This document shows positions 10,125-21,300 of a DNA stretch of 64,000 nt, piece after piece; the first letter of the stretch is position 1, and the number at the start of each line of letters is the position of its first letter. The translations under genes and the position numbers were made by a program. This stretch comes from Macrostomum hystrix (Eukaryota > Platyhelminthes > Macrostomidae): the NCBI GenBank assembly GCA_950097015.1, contig CATNEN010000008.1, positions 3,286,001 to 3,350,000 on the forward strand, written 5' to 3'. Below the pieces are notes generated by a model. The model was not told the origin of the DNA. It was given only the letters and a program-made list of their open reading frames with translations, and did not search any database.

Positions 10125-12743
10125 ACTCGCCCCACCTCCAGAATTGTCAAAGCCCTCACGCTGGACAAAATGTCCAAGCTTTCGACGGTGAGGAAGGCCG
10201 ATGGCCGACCCACCGAGAACCCTGGGGAAACGCTCGACACTATGCTCACAGCCTTTTTCCCCAGCGTGCCAGCAGGGACAGACCCCCCGGATCACACCGA
10301 GGGAGGTCATATCCTTGCGACGTCCATCATTACTGAAGACCGGGTTACCAAGGCAGCCCAGTCTTTCAAACCCTTCAAATCCCCGGGGCCGGACGGCATT
10401 ATACCAGCCTTCATCCGCGAGGCGGTAAAATGCCATGGCTTCCTCACAAATCTTTGCAAGCTCCTTAAGGCTTGCATTGTGCTTGGGTATGTTCCGAAGG
10501 CATGGACCGAGGCGAGGGTGGTTTTTATCCCCAAGCCAGGCCGCCCGGACTACCATTCCATTAAATCGTTTCGGCCAATTAGCCTTACCTCCACCATGGT
10601 CAAACTGATGGAGAGATTGGTGCTCTGGCGCCTCCTCTCTGTGGAGCTGAAAAATATGCCACTAAGCGGCAATCAACACGCCTTTCGGTCGGGACGTTCC
10701 ACCGAAAGCGCTCTCCACGCTCTGGTGGACGCTCTGGAAAAGGCCGTCCTCGGGAACGGCTTTGCCCTGAGCATCTTCCTGGATATTGACGGGGCCTTCG
10801 ACAACGTTCTCTTCGAGGCGTTTGACAGGGCCCTACGTATGCGGCACACGCATTCGCATCTTAGGAGGTGGATCATGTACATGGTCCGCCACCGCACTGC
10901 TACGGCACACCTTCTTGGACACCAGCGGACGGTCACTGTCTGCAAAGGTTGCCCACAAGGCGGCGTCCTCTCACCAGTTCTCTGGAACATGGTTATCGAC
11001 GAGCTCTTACGAGACTCTCAGCCAGACCCCATCCTAAAGGTCGGCTATGCGGATGATGTTACGGCAGTGGCATCTGGCCCGGTACCAGAGGCCCTCCGAG
11101 ACCTTCTGCAAAACTTTATCAACAACGCCGAAAGATGGGCAACTCGCTGCGGTCTGAAGCTCTCCGAGTCTAAGACAGCGGCGATCATGTTCACCAGCAA
11201 AAACAAATGGCATATTCGCCCCCTGCAGCTGTATGGAAAGGACATCACCTTCCAGAAGCAAACTAAATGCCTGGGCATAACGCTCGATCACAGGCTCAGC
11301 TGGACTCCTCATGTCCATGCCAAAGCCAAAAAGGCCTTTGCGATCCTGGCGCAGCTGCGCAGGGCGGTGGGCAACACGTGGGGTCTCACCCCCAAACGCC
11401 TATGGTGGATCTACACTGCTATGGTCAGGCCGGCTGTCTCGTACGCCGGACTGATCTGGGCTAGCGCCCTTCAGCTTAAGACCTGCCATGAGACTCTTCG
11501 GAGAGTGCAAGGTCGCGCATGTCGGACGATCATGAGCGCCCCGCCATCCGCCCCCTTCGATGGCCTCAACGCCTTCTTGAACATCCTCCCGCTCGATATC
11601 TTTATCCGCGGGGAGGCGGCAAAAACCGCCCGGCGTCTCCTTGATGCCGGTGTGCGCTTCGTCCCCCAACGAGCGGCAGCGAAGCGAAAGCTCCTGCCGC
11701 ACACGGACCTTTGCCTGAGAGACTTGGGTGCGAGCAACGGAATCAATGTCCTTACGGACGGTGAACCGTGCTCGCTCAACCTCCTTCAGCGCTTTAAGGT
11801 TCTCATCCCCACCAGGGACCAAGTTAGCGACCACTGGAACACCCAGGAGGTCCACTGCTACACGGACGGATCCATGAAGGATGGCTCCGCTGGCTTCGGG
11901 GTCTGTATCCTTATCAACGGACGTGTTGTCGCCACACACGCCCAACACACTGGAAAATCCTCGAGCGTTTTCCAGAACGAGGTCCTGGCCATCAGCTCCT
12001 GCGCTGCGGAGTTGAATGAGAAAAACATCTCAGGCAGGACTATCATCTTTCACTCGGACAGTCAGGCTGCTCTGCAAGCCCTCTGTCACACCACCACAAC
12101 CTCCCGGACAGTCTCCGACTGCGTCCGGCAGCTCAATAACCTGGCCGGTAAGAATACCGTCAGACTTCAGTGGATACCAGGGCACGCCGGTTTCCCTGGT
12201 AACGAGCTTGCTGACCACCTGGCCAAGCAGGGAGGAGCCAGCTCTGCGCCGGGCCCCTCCCCCCCGGCTCCGATTCCGAGCACCGTCATTTATCGTCAGA
12301 TTAATGATTGGACCGCCAACCTCCATCTTACCCGGTGGAGAAGCACCACTAACTGCCGCCAATCCAAAGCGGCAGTTCCAGTGCCATCCGCTCGGCTCCG
12401 GAAGGTCCTTCTGAACCAGACCCGGAAGGACATCCGGGCCCTCACCATGACCCTCACGGGCCATGGCTGCTACGCCAGACACTGTTTCCTCCGTGGAGAC
12501 CTCCGGAGTGAGCTGTGCCCTTTCTGCAACCTTGAGGACGAGGATGCCCTGCACTTCGTCTGCCACTGCCCTTTCTTCACCAGAGAGAGGCTCAATCACC
12601 TCGGACCAAACCCATCAATGGACGATGTTTGCAGATCCGAGAACATCCCGCGGCTCGTCCGGTTCCTAAGGGCTACCAGACGAGCCTCTTTCTTCCCCAG
12701 CGAGGAACAAGCTGCAGGAAGGACCGAACACGGACCTCCCTGA
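10125..12743 (+). CDS. LINE reverse transcriptase-RNase H (truncated ORF2)
   Basis: An uninterrupted frame with ordered non-LTR RT motifs: FKPFKSPGPDGI before the fingers, FRPISLTS, HAFRSGRSTESAL, the palm FLDIDGAFDN (about 10775), GCPQGGVLSP (about 10945) and the catalytic YADD at 11045-11056. The thumb region includes KCLGITLDHRLSW. An RNase H domain follows with YTDGS, an Glu in FQNEVLAIS, HSDSQAAL and GHAGFPGNELADHLAK, giving all four acidic positions. A Cys-His cluster (CPFCN...DALHFVCHC, about 12518-12575) comes near the end. Domain order fits the I/R1/LOA-type LINEs that carry RNase H. The frame runs on upstream to 10047 only by chance readthrough of host DNA. It lacks an endonuclease, so it cannot be autonomous as it stands. 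Confidence 0.93.
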   Translation, partial: TRPTSRIVKALTLDKMSKLSTVRKADGRPTENPGETLDTMLTAFFPSVPAGTDPPDHTEGGHILATSIITEDRVTKAAQSFKPFKSPGPDGIIPAFIREAVKCHGFLTNLCKLLKACIVLGYVPKAWTEARVVFIPKPGRPDYHSIKSFRPISLTSTMVKLMERLVLWRLLSVELKNMPLSGNQHAFRSGRSTESALHALVDALEKAVLGNGFALSIFLDIDGAFDNVLFEAFDRALRMRHTHSHLRRWIMYMVRHRTATAHLLGHQRTVTVCKGCPQGGVLSPVLWNMVIDELLRDSQPDPILKVGYADDVTAVASGPVPEALRDLLQNFINNAERWATRCGLKLSESKTAAIMFTSKNKWHIRPLQLYGKDITFQKQTKCLGITLDHRLSWTPHVHAKAKKAFAILAQLRRAVGNTWGLTPKRLWWIYTAMVRPAVSYAGLIWASALQLKTCHETLRRVQGRACRTIMSAPPSAPFDGLNAFLNILPLDIFIRGEAAKTARRLLDAGVRFVPQRAAAKRKLLPHTDLCLRDLGASNGINVLTDGEPCSLNLLQRFKVLIPTRDQVSDHWNTQEVHCYTDGSMKDGSAGFGVCILINGRVVATHAQHTGKSSSVFQNEVLAISSCAAELNEKNISGRTIIFHSDSQAALQALCHTTTTSRTVSDCVRQLNNLAGKNTVRLQWIPGHAGFPGNELADHLAKQGGASSAPGPSPPAPIPSTVIYRQINDWTANLHLTRWRSTTNCRQSKAAVPVPSARLRKVLLNQTRKDIRALTMTLTGHGCYARHCFLRGDLRSELCPFCNLEDEDALHFVCHCPFFTRERLNHLGPNPSMDDVCRSENIPRLVRFLRATRRASFFPSEEQAAGRTEHGPP

Positions 12744-12856
12744 CTGGCCCCGCGCCATCGGTCGATTGCGGGTCTTTCAGGGATTAGCGGAATGGGCGAC
12801 TCCCGCCTCCCCGCTGCGTCCGTCGGACCGCCCTGCAGATAAGTCAAGTAAGTCAA
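10125..12856 (+). mobile_element. 5'-truncated LINE (I/R1-like group with RNase H)
   Basis: A non-LTR retrotransposon copy is bounded by a perfect 12-bp direct repeat GATAGCCGACAT at 10113-10124 and 12857-12868. It starts inside the linker before the reverse transcriptase, so ORF1 and the apurinic-type endonuclease are missing, as expected for 5' truncation during target-primed reverse transcription. Its 3' untranslated part (12744-12856) ends in a short (AAGTC)-type tail instead of poly(A). The intact frame and perfect duplication indicate a recent insertion. A related minus-strand relic lies 0.7 kb away. Confidence 0.92.
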
Positions 12857-12868
12857 GATAGCCGACAT

Positions 12869-13159
12869 GGTTACATGACGAGATTTTGTGAACATAAATT
12901 TTATGCCAATTGGCGGTTTTTGCCACTAGACACCTCGATCGAGAATCCTATGAAATATCTCGACTATGCCGATGTTTCGTGATTCTGGAAGTTGCTTCAG
13001 TGAATCTATGTGAAAGTATTTCTGCGTCAAAAGTATGCAAGATTCACACTTACAAAGGCTCGGTCACAATCCGGTTTTTTAACTTGACTGACAGACATCT
13101 TTACAAAAAAACGGAAAGATTCTCAGATGAGCAGGCGCCTATCAGCGCCTAGCGCACTC
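12869..13159. other. Intergenic stretch, no gene seen
   Basis: Unique sequence between the LINE's right target-site duplication and the stop codon of the DEG/ENaC exon. No coding or RNA feature recognised. It would carry the 3' untranslated region of that minus-strand exon. Confidence 0.5.
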
Positions 13160-13564
13160 TTAAGCTTTGTTCCGCGGCTGCTGTGACTCGAGCGTCTTCT
13201 GAGAAGTGTCAGATGTGTCAGCATCAGCAGCAGCCCTGGAGGAGCTCCGTCTTGCCAGCAGCGCTTCACTGGCCAGCTGACAGCCAAGCTCCAGCAGCTC
13301 GCAGAGCGTCATCATGCTGAAGCCGAGGTACAGGCCCAGGATGCCGCCAATGTCAGACAGGAAAGACAGCCACGAGTAGGAGTACGCCACAATGATTCGC
13401 GGAGGCACAGGACTCTGCACGGAGATGTCCACCAGAATCATGGACTCGCGCACGTAGTGTCGGAACAGCTGAGCCGTGTGCAGAGAGTTGTTTTCCGGAC
13501 GGAGGTGCGAAGCAATGACTTTTTCCTGACTGCTAAGTAGTCGTCGTTTTTCCCGAATCTCCAA
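13160..13564 (-). CDS. DEG/ENaC channel, last exon only (partial or relic)
   Basis: The minus-strand frame encodes the region just before, and including, the second transmembrane helix of a degenerin/epithelial sodium channel. HYVRESMILVDISVQSP is followed by the family hallmark WLSFLSDIGGILGLYLGFSM with MMTLCELLEL, then a short Ser/Arg-rich cytoplasmic tail and a stop at 13160. In this family the Gly-rich stretch and following S/T form the pore filter. The true acceptor is unclear; AG sites exist near 13524 and 13550. No other channel exon is found: the DNA upstream holds a LINE relic, the 4-kb minisatellite and then a complete PRORP gene. It may be an orphan duplicated exon, or one end of a gene whose other exons lie far away. 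It is open and well conserved, so no inactivating change is visible. Confidence 0.75.
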   Translation of the reverse strand: MEIREKRRLLSSQEKVIASHLRPENNSLHTAQLFRHYVRESMILVDISVQSPVPPRIIVAYSYSWLSFLSDIGGILGLYLGFSMMTLCELLELGCQLASEALLARRSSSRAAADADTSDTSQKTLESQQPRNKA

Positions 13565-13571
13565 GTTGAAT

Positions 13572-14105
13572 TTTCAAGGGCTGCAGGTCAAGGGAGCATT
13601 AAAGCCCTCAAAAGGTGCGGAAAAAGGGGGCGTTCAGGACCATTCGGCAAGCTCGCCCCTGCACCCTCGTAAGGGCCTCAAGGCAGGTCTTGACTTGCAA
13701 GGCACTGATCCACCAGAGGCGTCTTGGGGTTAGCCCCCACGTTGTACCTACCGCCCTGCGCATCTGCGCCAGCATCGCGAAGGCCTTTTTGGTTTTGGAC
13801 TGGACATGCGCTGTCCAGTTAAGCCTGTGGTCCAGGGTGATCCCAAGACACTTGGAAGGGGAGCGACCAAAGCTGCGACCTAATCCTGCTGGTGAACATG
13901 ACCGCTGCAGTCTTCGTTTCAGAGAGCTTCAGGCCACAGCGGTCTGCCCAACGGTCAGCAGTGTTGATTTGATGGTACGGTAGTCTGGCCTGGCTTCGGA
14001 ATGAAGATCAAGGACACTTAACCGTCTCTCTGAGGAAGGCAATGCCATCTGGTCCTGGGGACATAAAAGGTTTGAAGGTGAGCGCGGCGCCCTTAAATCT
14101 ATCTT
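13572..14105 (-). mobile_element. Degenerate LINE relic with internal deletions
   Basis: Minus-strand translation matches the intact LINE nearby in two blocks. About 14040-14105 encodes the pre-RT segment (FKPF-SPGPDG), and about 13572-13980 encodes the thumb segment (LGITLDHRLNWTAHV, KKAFAMLAQMRRAVGTTWGL, RVQGRACR). The whole RT core between them is deleted. A second deletion of about 50 bp removes the residues between LWWI and SALQ. Frameshifts break the frame. Divergence shows an older insertion of the same or a sister family, ending within about 10 bp of the DEG/ENaC open frame. Confidence 0.85.
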
Positions 14106-14389
14106 CCGTGACGATTCTAGATGCTATTTACCGATTCTGGCTGTGGTAAAAGCCTCGATTCAGTCGTAGATTTTTTGCTATGGCTCCAAACTTATATAAT
14201 TAAAAGAAAAAAAACTAGATTTCACAAAAACTAAGAAATATCAATTCTTATGGATCACACCAATGGCTCTTAAAAGTCAGTCCATGAATTCATTTCGAAG
14301 AAAGTGCAATCTGATACAAAGAATTTTATTATAGTGCTTCTAGAAGAAAAGAAGCATCAAATTTACAAATGCTTGATAATGTCGTCTCG

Positions 14390-17300
14390 CTGAGTGATGG
14401 GTGGCGACTCTCAGTGAGATGGGTGGCGACTCTCAGTGAGATGGGTGGCGACTCTCAGTGAGATGGGTGGCGACTCTCAGTGAGATGGGTGGCGACTCTC
14501 AGGGAGATGGGTGGCGACTCTCAGGGAGATGGGTGGCGACTCTCAGTGAGATGGGTGGCGACTCTCAGTGGGATGGGTGGCGACTCTCAGGGAGATGGGT
14601 GGCGACTCTCAGGGAGATGGGTGGCGACTCTCAGGGAGATAGGTGGCGACTCTCAGGGAGATGGGTGTCGACTCTCAGGGAGATGGGTGGCGACTCTCAG
14701 GGAGATGGGTGTCGACTCTCAGTGAGATGAGTGGTGACTCTCAGTGAGATGGGTGTCGACTCTCATAGAGAGATGGAAGGTGACTCTCAGTGAGATGGGT
14801 GGCGACTCTAAGGGAGATGGGTGTCGACTCTCAGGGAGATGGGTGGCGACTCTCAGTGAGAGGGTGGCGACTCTAAGGAAGATGGGTGGCGACTCTCAGG
14901 GAGATGGGTGTCGACTCTCAGGGAGATGGGTGGCGACTCTCAGGGAGATAGGTGGCGACTCTCAGGGAGATAGGTGGCGACTCTCAGGGAGATGGGTGGC
15001 GACTCTCAGGGAGATAGGTGGCGACTCTCAGGGAGATGGGCGTCGACTCTCAGGGAGATGGGCGTCGACTCTCAGGGAGATGGGTGGCGACTCTCAGTGA
15101 GATGGGTGTCGACTCTCAGTGAGATGAGTGGTGACTCTCAGTGAGATGGGTGTCGACTCTCATAGAGAGATGGAAGGTGACTCTCAGTGAGATGGGTGGC
15201 GACTCTAAGGGAGATGGGTGTCGACTCTCAGGGAGATGGGTGGCGACTCTCAGTGAGAGGGTGGCGACTCTAAGGAAGATGGGTGGCGACTCTCAGGGAG
15301 ATGGGTGTCGACTCTCAGGGAGATGGGTGGCGACTCTCAGGGAGATAGGTGGCGACTCTCAGGGAGATAGGTGGCGACTCTCAGGGAGATGGGTGTCGAC
15401 TCTCAGGGAGATGGGTGGCGACTCTCAGGGAGATAGGTGGCGACTCTCAGGGAGATGGGTGTCGACTCTCAGGGAGATGGGTGGCGACTCTCAGGGAGAT
15501 GGGTGTCGACTCTCAGTGAGATGAGTGGTGACTCTCAGTGAGATGGGTGTCGACTCTCATAGAGAGATGGAAGGTGACTCTCAGTGAGATGGGTGGCGAC
15601 TCTAAGGGAGATGGGTGTCGACTCTCAGGGAGATGGGTGGCGACTCTCAGTGAGAGGGTGGCGACTCTAAGGAAGATGGGTGGCGACTCTCAGGGAGATG
15701 GGTGTCGACTCTCAGGGAGATGGGTGGCGACTCTCAGGGAGATAGGTGGCGACTCTCAGGGAGATAGGTGGCGACTCTCAGGGAGATGGGTGGCGACTCT
15801 CAGGGAGATAGGTGGCGACTCTCAGGGAGATGGGCGTCGACTCTCAGGGAGATGGGCGTCGACTCTCAGGGAGATGGGTGGCGACTCTCAGTGAGATGGG
15901 TGTCGACTCTCAGTGAGATGAGTGGTGACTCTCAGTGAGATGGGTGTCGACTCTCATAGAGAGATGGAAGGTGACTCTCAGTGAGATGGGTGGCGACTCT
16001 AAGGGAGATGGGTGTCGACTCTCAGGGAGATGGGTGGCGACTCTCAGTGAGAGGGTGGCGACTCTAAGGAAGATGGGTGGCGACTCTCAGGGAGATGGGT
16101 GTCGACTCTCAGGGAGATGGGTGGCGACTCTCAGGGAGATAGGTGGCGACTCTCAGGGAGATGGGCGTCGACTCTCAGGGAGATGGGCGTCGACTCTCAG
16201 GGAGATGGGTGGCGACTCTCAGTGAGATGGGTGTCGACTCTCAGTGAGATGAGTGGTGACTCTCAGTGAGATGGGTGTCGACTCTCATAGAGAGATGGAA
16301 GGTGACTCTCAGTGAGATGGGTGGCGACTCTAAGGGAGATGGGTGTCGACTCTCAGGGAGATGGGTGGCGACTCTCAGTGAGAGGGTGGCGACTCTAAGG
16401 AAGATGGGTGGCGACTCTCAGTGAGATGGGTGGCGACTCTCAGTGAGATGGGTGGCGACTCTCAGTGAGATGGGTGGCGACTCTCAGGGAGATAGGTGGC
16501 GACTCTCAGTGAGATGGGTGGCGACTCTCAGGGAGATAGGTGGCGACTCTCAGGGAGATGGGTGTCGACTCTCAGTGAGATGGGTGGCGACTCTCAGGGA
16601 GATGAGTGGCGACTCTCAGGGAGATAGGTGGCGACTCTCAGTGAGATGGGTGGCGACTCTCAGGGAGATAGGTGGCGACTCTCAGGGAGATGGGTGTCGA
16701 CTCTCAGTGAGATGAGTGGTGACTCTCAGTGAGATGGGTGGCGACTCTCAGTGAGATGGGTGGCGACTCTCAGTGAGATGGGTGGCGACTCTCAGGGAGA
16801 TAGGTGGCGACTCTAAGGGAGATGGGTGGCGACTCTCAGGGAGATGGGTGGCGACTCTAAGGGAGATGGGTGTCGACTCTCAGGGAGATGGGTGGCGACT
16901 CTCAGGGAGATGGGTGGCGACTCTCAGGGAGATAGGTGGCGACTCTCAGGGAGATGGGTGTCGACTCTCAGGGAGATGGGCGTCGACTCTCAGGGAGATG
17001 GGTGGCGACTCTAAGGGAGATGGGTGTCGACTCTCAGGGAGATGGGTGTCGACTCTCATAGAGAGATGGAAGGTGACTCTCAGTGAGATGGGTGGCGACT
17101 CTAAGGGAGATGGGTGTCGACTCTCAGGGAGATGGGTGGCGACTCTCAGTGAGATGGGTGGCGACTCTCAGGGAGATAGGTGGCGACTCTCAGGGAGATG
17201 GGTGGCGACTCTCAGGGAGATAGGTGGCGACTCTCAGGGAGATGGGCGTCGACTCTCAGGGAGATGGGCGTCGACTCTCAGGGAGATGGGTGGCGACTCT

Positions 17301-18361
17301 CAGGGAGATGGGTGTCGACTCTCAGTGAGATGAGTGGTGACTCTCAGTGAGATGGGTGTCGACTCTCATAGAGAGATGGAAGGTGACTCTCAGTGAGATG
17401 GGTGGCGACTCTAAGGGAGATGGGTGTCGACTCTCAGGGAGATGGGTGGCGACTCTCAGTGAGAGGGTGGCGACTCTAAGGAAGATGGGTGGCGACTCTC
17501 AGGGAGATGGGTGTCGACTCTCAGGGAGATGGGTGGCGACTCTCAGTGAGATGGGTGGCGACTCTCAGTGAGATGGGTGGCGACTCTCAGGGAGATAGGT
17601 GGCGACTCTCAGGGAGATGGGTGTCGACTCTCAGGGAGATGGGTGGCGACTCTCAGTGAGATGGGTGGCGACTCTCAGGGAGATGGGTGTCGACTCTCAG
17701 GGAGATGGGTGGCGACTCTCAGGGAGATGGGTGTCGACTCTCAGTGAGATGAGTGGTGACTCTCAGTGAGATGGGTGTCGACTCTCATAGAGAGATGGAA
17801 GGTGACTCTCAGTGAGATGGGTGGCGACTCTAAGGGAGATGGGTGTCGACTCTCAGGGAGATGGGTGGCGACTCTCAGTGAGAGGGTGGCGACTCTAAGG
17901 AAGATGGGTGGCGACTCTCAGGGAGATGGGTGTCGACTCTCAGGGAGATGGGTGGCGACTCTCAGTGAGATGGGTGGCGACTCTCAGGGAGATGGGTGGC
18001 GACTCTCAGGGAGATGGGTGGCGACTCTCAGGGAGATGGGTGGCGACTCTCAGTGAGAGGGTGGCGACTCTAAGGAAGATGGGTGGCGACTCTCAGGGAG
18101 ATGGGTGTCGACTCTCAGGGAGATGGGTGGCGACTCTCAGTGAGAGGGGTGGCGACTCTCAGGGAGATGGGTGGCGACTCTCAGGGAGATGGGTGGCGAC
18201 TCTCAGGGAGATAGGTGGCGACTCTCAGGGAGATGGGCGTCGACTCTCAGGGAGATGGGCGTCGACTCTCAGGGAGATGGGTGGCGACTCTAAGGGAGAT
18301 GGGTGTCGACTCTCAGGGAGATGGGTGGCGACTCTCAGGGAGATGGGTGGCGACTCTCAGG
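14390..18361. repeat. 4-kb minisatellite, 21-bp unit with 397-bp higher-order repeat
   Basis: About 185 copies of a 21-bp unit (gagatgggtggcgactctca, then g) differ at a few diagnostic positions (gtggcg/gtgtcg/gcgtcg; gggaga/gtgaga; gatggg/gataggt). A marked variant, catagagagatggaaggtga, recurs at exactly 397-bp steps from 14744 through 15141, 15538 and 15935, then at irregular steps near 16268, 17043, 17347 and 17766. The 397-bp period equals eighteen 21-bp units plus one 19-bp unit. The array ends at the stop codon of PRORP (18357). All open frames within it are repeat artefacts. Confidence 0.97.
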
Positions 18362-21300
18362 GCTCGAGTCGCACGCACTGCCAGCACAGCCGAGGACTCA
18401 GACAGTCGCTGCCATACTCAAGCTCTGGGAGCAGAGTGAGCAGGTGCATGGGGCTGGGTAGAGTCTGGTCATCGCCAACCTCGGGCACATCGGAGCACTG
18501 CGGCGAGCCGGCCGGAGTCATGACGTCACCGCCGGCCACCAGAATCTGGTAGAAAATCTGCCTGGACAGCTGCCAGTCCACGAACTCCTGCCGGTGGAGA
18601 TTGCCAGCAGTGCCCGCACCAAGCAGGCTGGAGTGATCTCGGAAATAGTCCTTGCTCAGCATGTAACAGCCCGGCCCAGAGCTGAGGGCCGCGTGTAACG
18701 CCAGCAAATCATCTGAAGAATTCACCTTCAGCATTGTGATGGCCTCGATGCCCGGGTGTTGCTGGCGAAGTTGAGATAAAGCGGCCTGGTCGGGCGGGTG
18801 GTTTTGAGATAGTTCTGAAGAATGTGGCGATAATACAGTCCGAGACAAGAAAAATGAAAGGATAATACAGTCTAGCCCCTGAATAATCAGGGGTGGTGGA
18901 CAGTCTAGTCCCTGAATAATCAGGGGTGAGGAATAGTCTAGTCCCTGAAGAATCAGGGGTGAGGAACAGTCTAAGCCCTGAAGAATCAGGGGTGAGGAAC
19001 AGTCTAAGCCCTGAAGAATCGGGGGTGGCGGACAGTCTAGCCCCTGAATAATCAGGGGTGAGGAACAGTCTAGTCCCTGAAGAATCAGGGGTGAGGAATA
19101 GTCTAGGCTCTGAAGAATCAGGGGTGGTGGACAGTCTAGCCCCTGAATAATCAGGGGTGAGGAACAGTCTAGTCCCTGAAGAATCAGGGGTGGTGGACAG
19201 TCTAGCCCCTGAATAATCAGGGGTGAGGAACAGTCTAGTCCCTGAAGAATCAGGGGTGAGGAATAGTCTAGGCTCTGAAGAATCAGGGGTGGTGGACAGT
19301 CTAGGCTCTGAATAATCAGGGGTGAGGAATAGTCTAAGCCCTGAAGAATCAGGGGTGAGGAACAGACTAGGCCTTGAAGAATCAGGGGTGGTGGACAGTC
19401 TAGGGCCTGAAGAATCAGGGGTGAGGAACAGTCTAAGCCCTGAAGAATCAGGGGTGAGGAACAGTCTAGGGCCTGAAGAATCAGGGGTGAGGAACAGTCT
19501 AGGCCCTGAAGATTCAGGGGTGGTGGACAGTCTAGGGCCTGTGGATTCAGGGGTGAGGATTAGTCTATGCCCTAAATCATCAGGGGTAAGGAGCCGCAGT
19601 TTCTCACCTGGAAAGCAAACAGTTGGGTCTCTCTAGTCCAGCAGACTTTGTACAGGATGCCAATGTGCAGCCTCTTAGCCTGCTGCTGCTGCTGCTGTTT
19701 CAGCAGCCAGTCGACACTAGCGGATATGTGCTGAATTGACATCTTGATTGTGACACTTCGCTGCAGATGATTTGGTGGTTAACGAGAGTTAGCTGTGAAT
19801 TATACTCGAGAAATGAATGCATTCAGCAACAGTCTCACCTTGGACTTGTTGAAAGCGCCGCCTCTGTGCAGCACCAGATTGCTGCCGTCAATCACCAAAT
19901 CGAATGGCCCGTTAGCGGCTCTGCAGTCGGCCAGCCATCGCTTGTAGCTGGCCAGCACATCCGGCCTGACCCGCTGGTAACTATCATTGGCGGGCTCCAG
20001 CACATTGGACACGGCGGCTAGCAGGCGATCGACCACCGACTGTGTTGGCTCAGCCCGGTAGGACTCATGCTGCAACTGGCCACCACACACTGGACAGCTG
20101 CGGACTGGGTCATGGGAGATTGTGGCGGTCATTGGCGAGGGTCATGGCAGTCATTGGAGAGATTCATGGGGAGTTTTTGAGAGAGGGTCATGGCGGATCA
20201 TGGAAGCCGTTTTGGAGGGTCAATGCGGGTCATGGGAGTCATTTGGAAGCTCATAGCAGGCCATGGGAGTCATTTAGACGTCATAACGGGTCATGGGAGT
20301 CATTTGGAGGGTCATAGCGGGTCATGGGAGTCATTGGAAGGTCATAGCAGGTCATGGGAGTCATTGGAGGGTCAATGCGGGTCATGGGAGTCATTGGAGG
20401 GTCATAGCGGGTCATGGGAGCCAGAATAATAACCGAAGATGATCATGGACAAAATGGCTATCGAATGGCAAAGATCTGAAGCTTGAAAGTACAGAAAGTA
20501 ACTTTCGTTGAGCTTAAAAATCAAAATTCAGAGAGCAGGGCTGTGCTGAATACCTCGATGATCAGCAAGCGATGACGCAGGCTTCAATGCCACTGGTATG
20601 TCAGCCAGACTGACAGTCCGAGCTGTCCAAGTGCCACCGGCTGGCTGGAAATGGTTCAGCAGCTCTAGCAGGCGGGGCACTGCGCCAGCGTCGATTGGGA
20701 GGCCGCGACGCTGTCGCATAGGCAGCAGGATGCGCCGGCGAACGTCCTGGAGGCTCTTCAATCGGCCGGAAGCGGACAGGGCCTCCAGAAAGTCGGCGGT
20801 GAGAACTGGCGCCGGCTGGCGAGGAAATTTATGTGAAAATGGGGTTTAAAAATGGATAAGTGCAGACTTGATTGCCTGAAATTAGAATGCGCGTGAAGGC
20901 CAGACACTAACCTGACGATGCAGACCGCTCACACTGCCGGCGTCCCAGACGGCCTCAGCGGAGGCGTACAGCTCCAGCAGCTCCTTGTCGGTGCCGAAGC
21001 GGCCAATCAGAGCCGGATTCCTCAGCAGCAGAGATGGCGTGCCGGCTGCCCTGATTGGCGCCGGCTTGGAGCTGCTCACTGCGGCTGAGTCTGAGCAGAA
21101 AGCAAATGCAAGGAAATTAGTGAGAGCTATAGGCCTGCTTGCCTAGTTAGACCACTGCGGGATAAGGAAGACAGCGGAGAGAGGGTAAGTGTCGGGCTAT
21201 GTCAATTGTTAGTGCAGTCACTGTCGTTGTTGTAATAGTTCAGTTTATTTAAGTGCGCGCGCGCCACCCCCGCCGCTGTTATTTACTTTGATGTGTCTTA

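Noticed and set aside
14458-18552. Series of plus-strand frames rich in Gly-Asp-Trp-Arg-Leu-Ser
   Set aside because: They are the 21-bp minisatellite; the last one overlaps the PRORP exon antisense.
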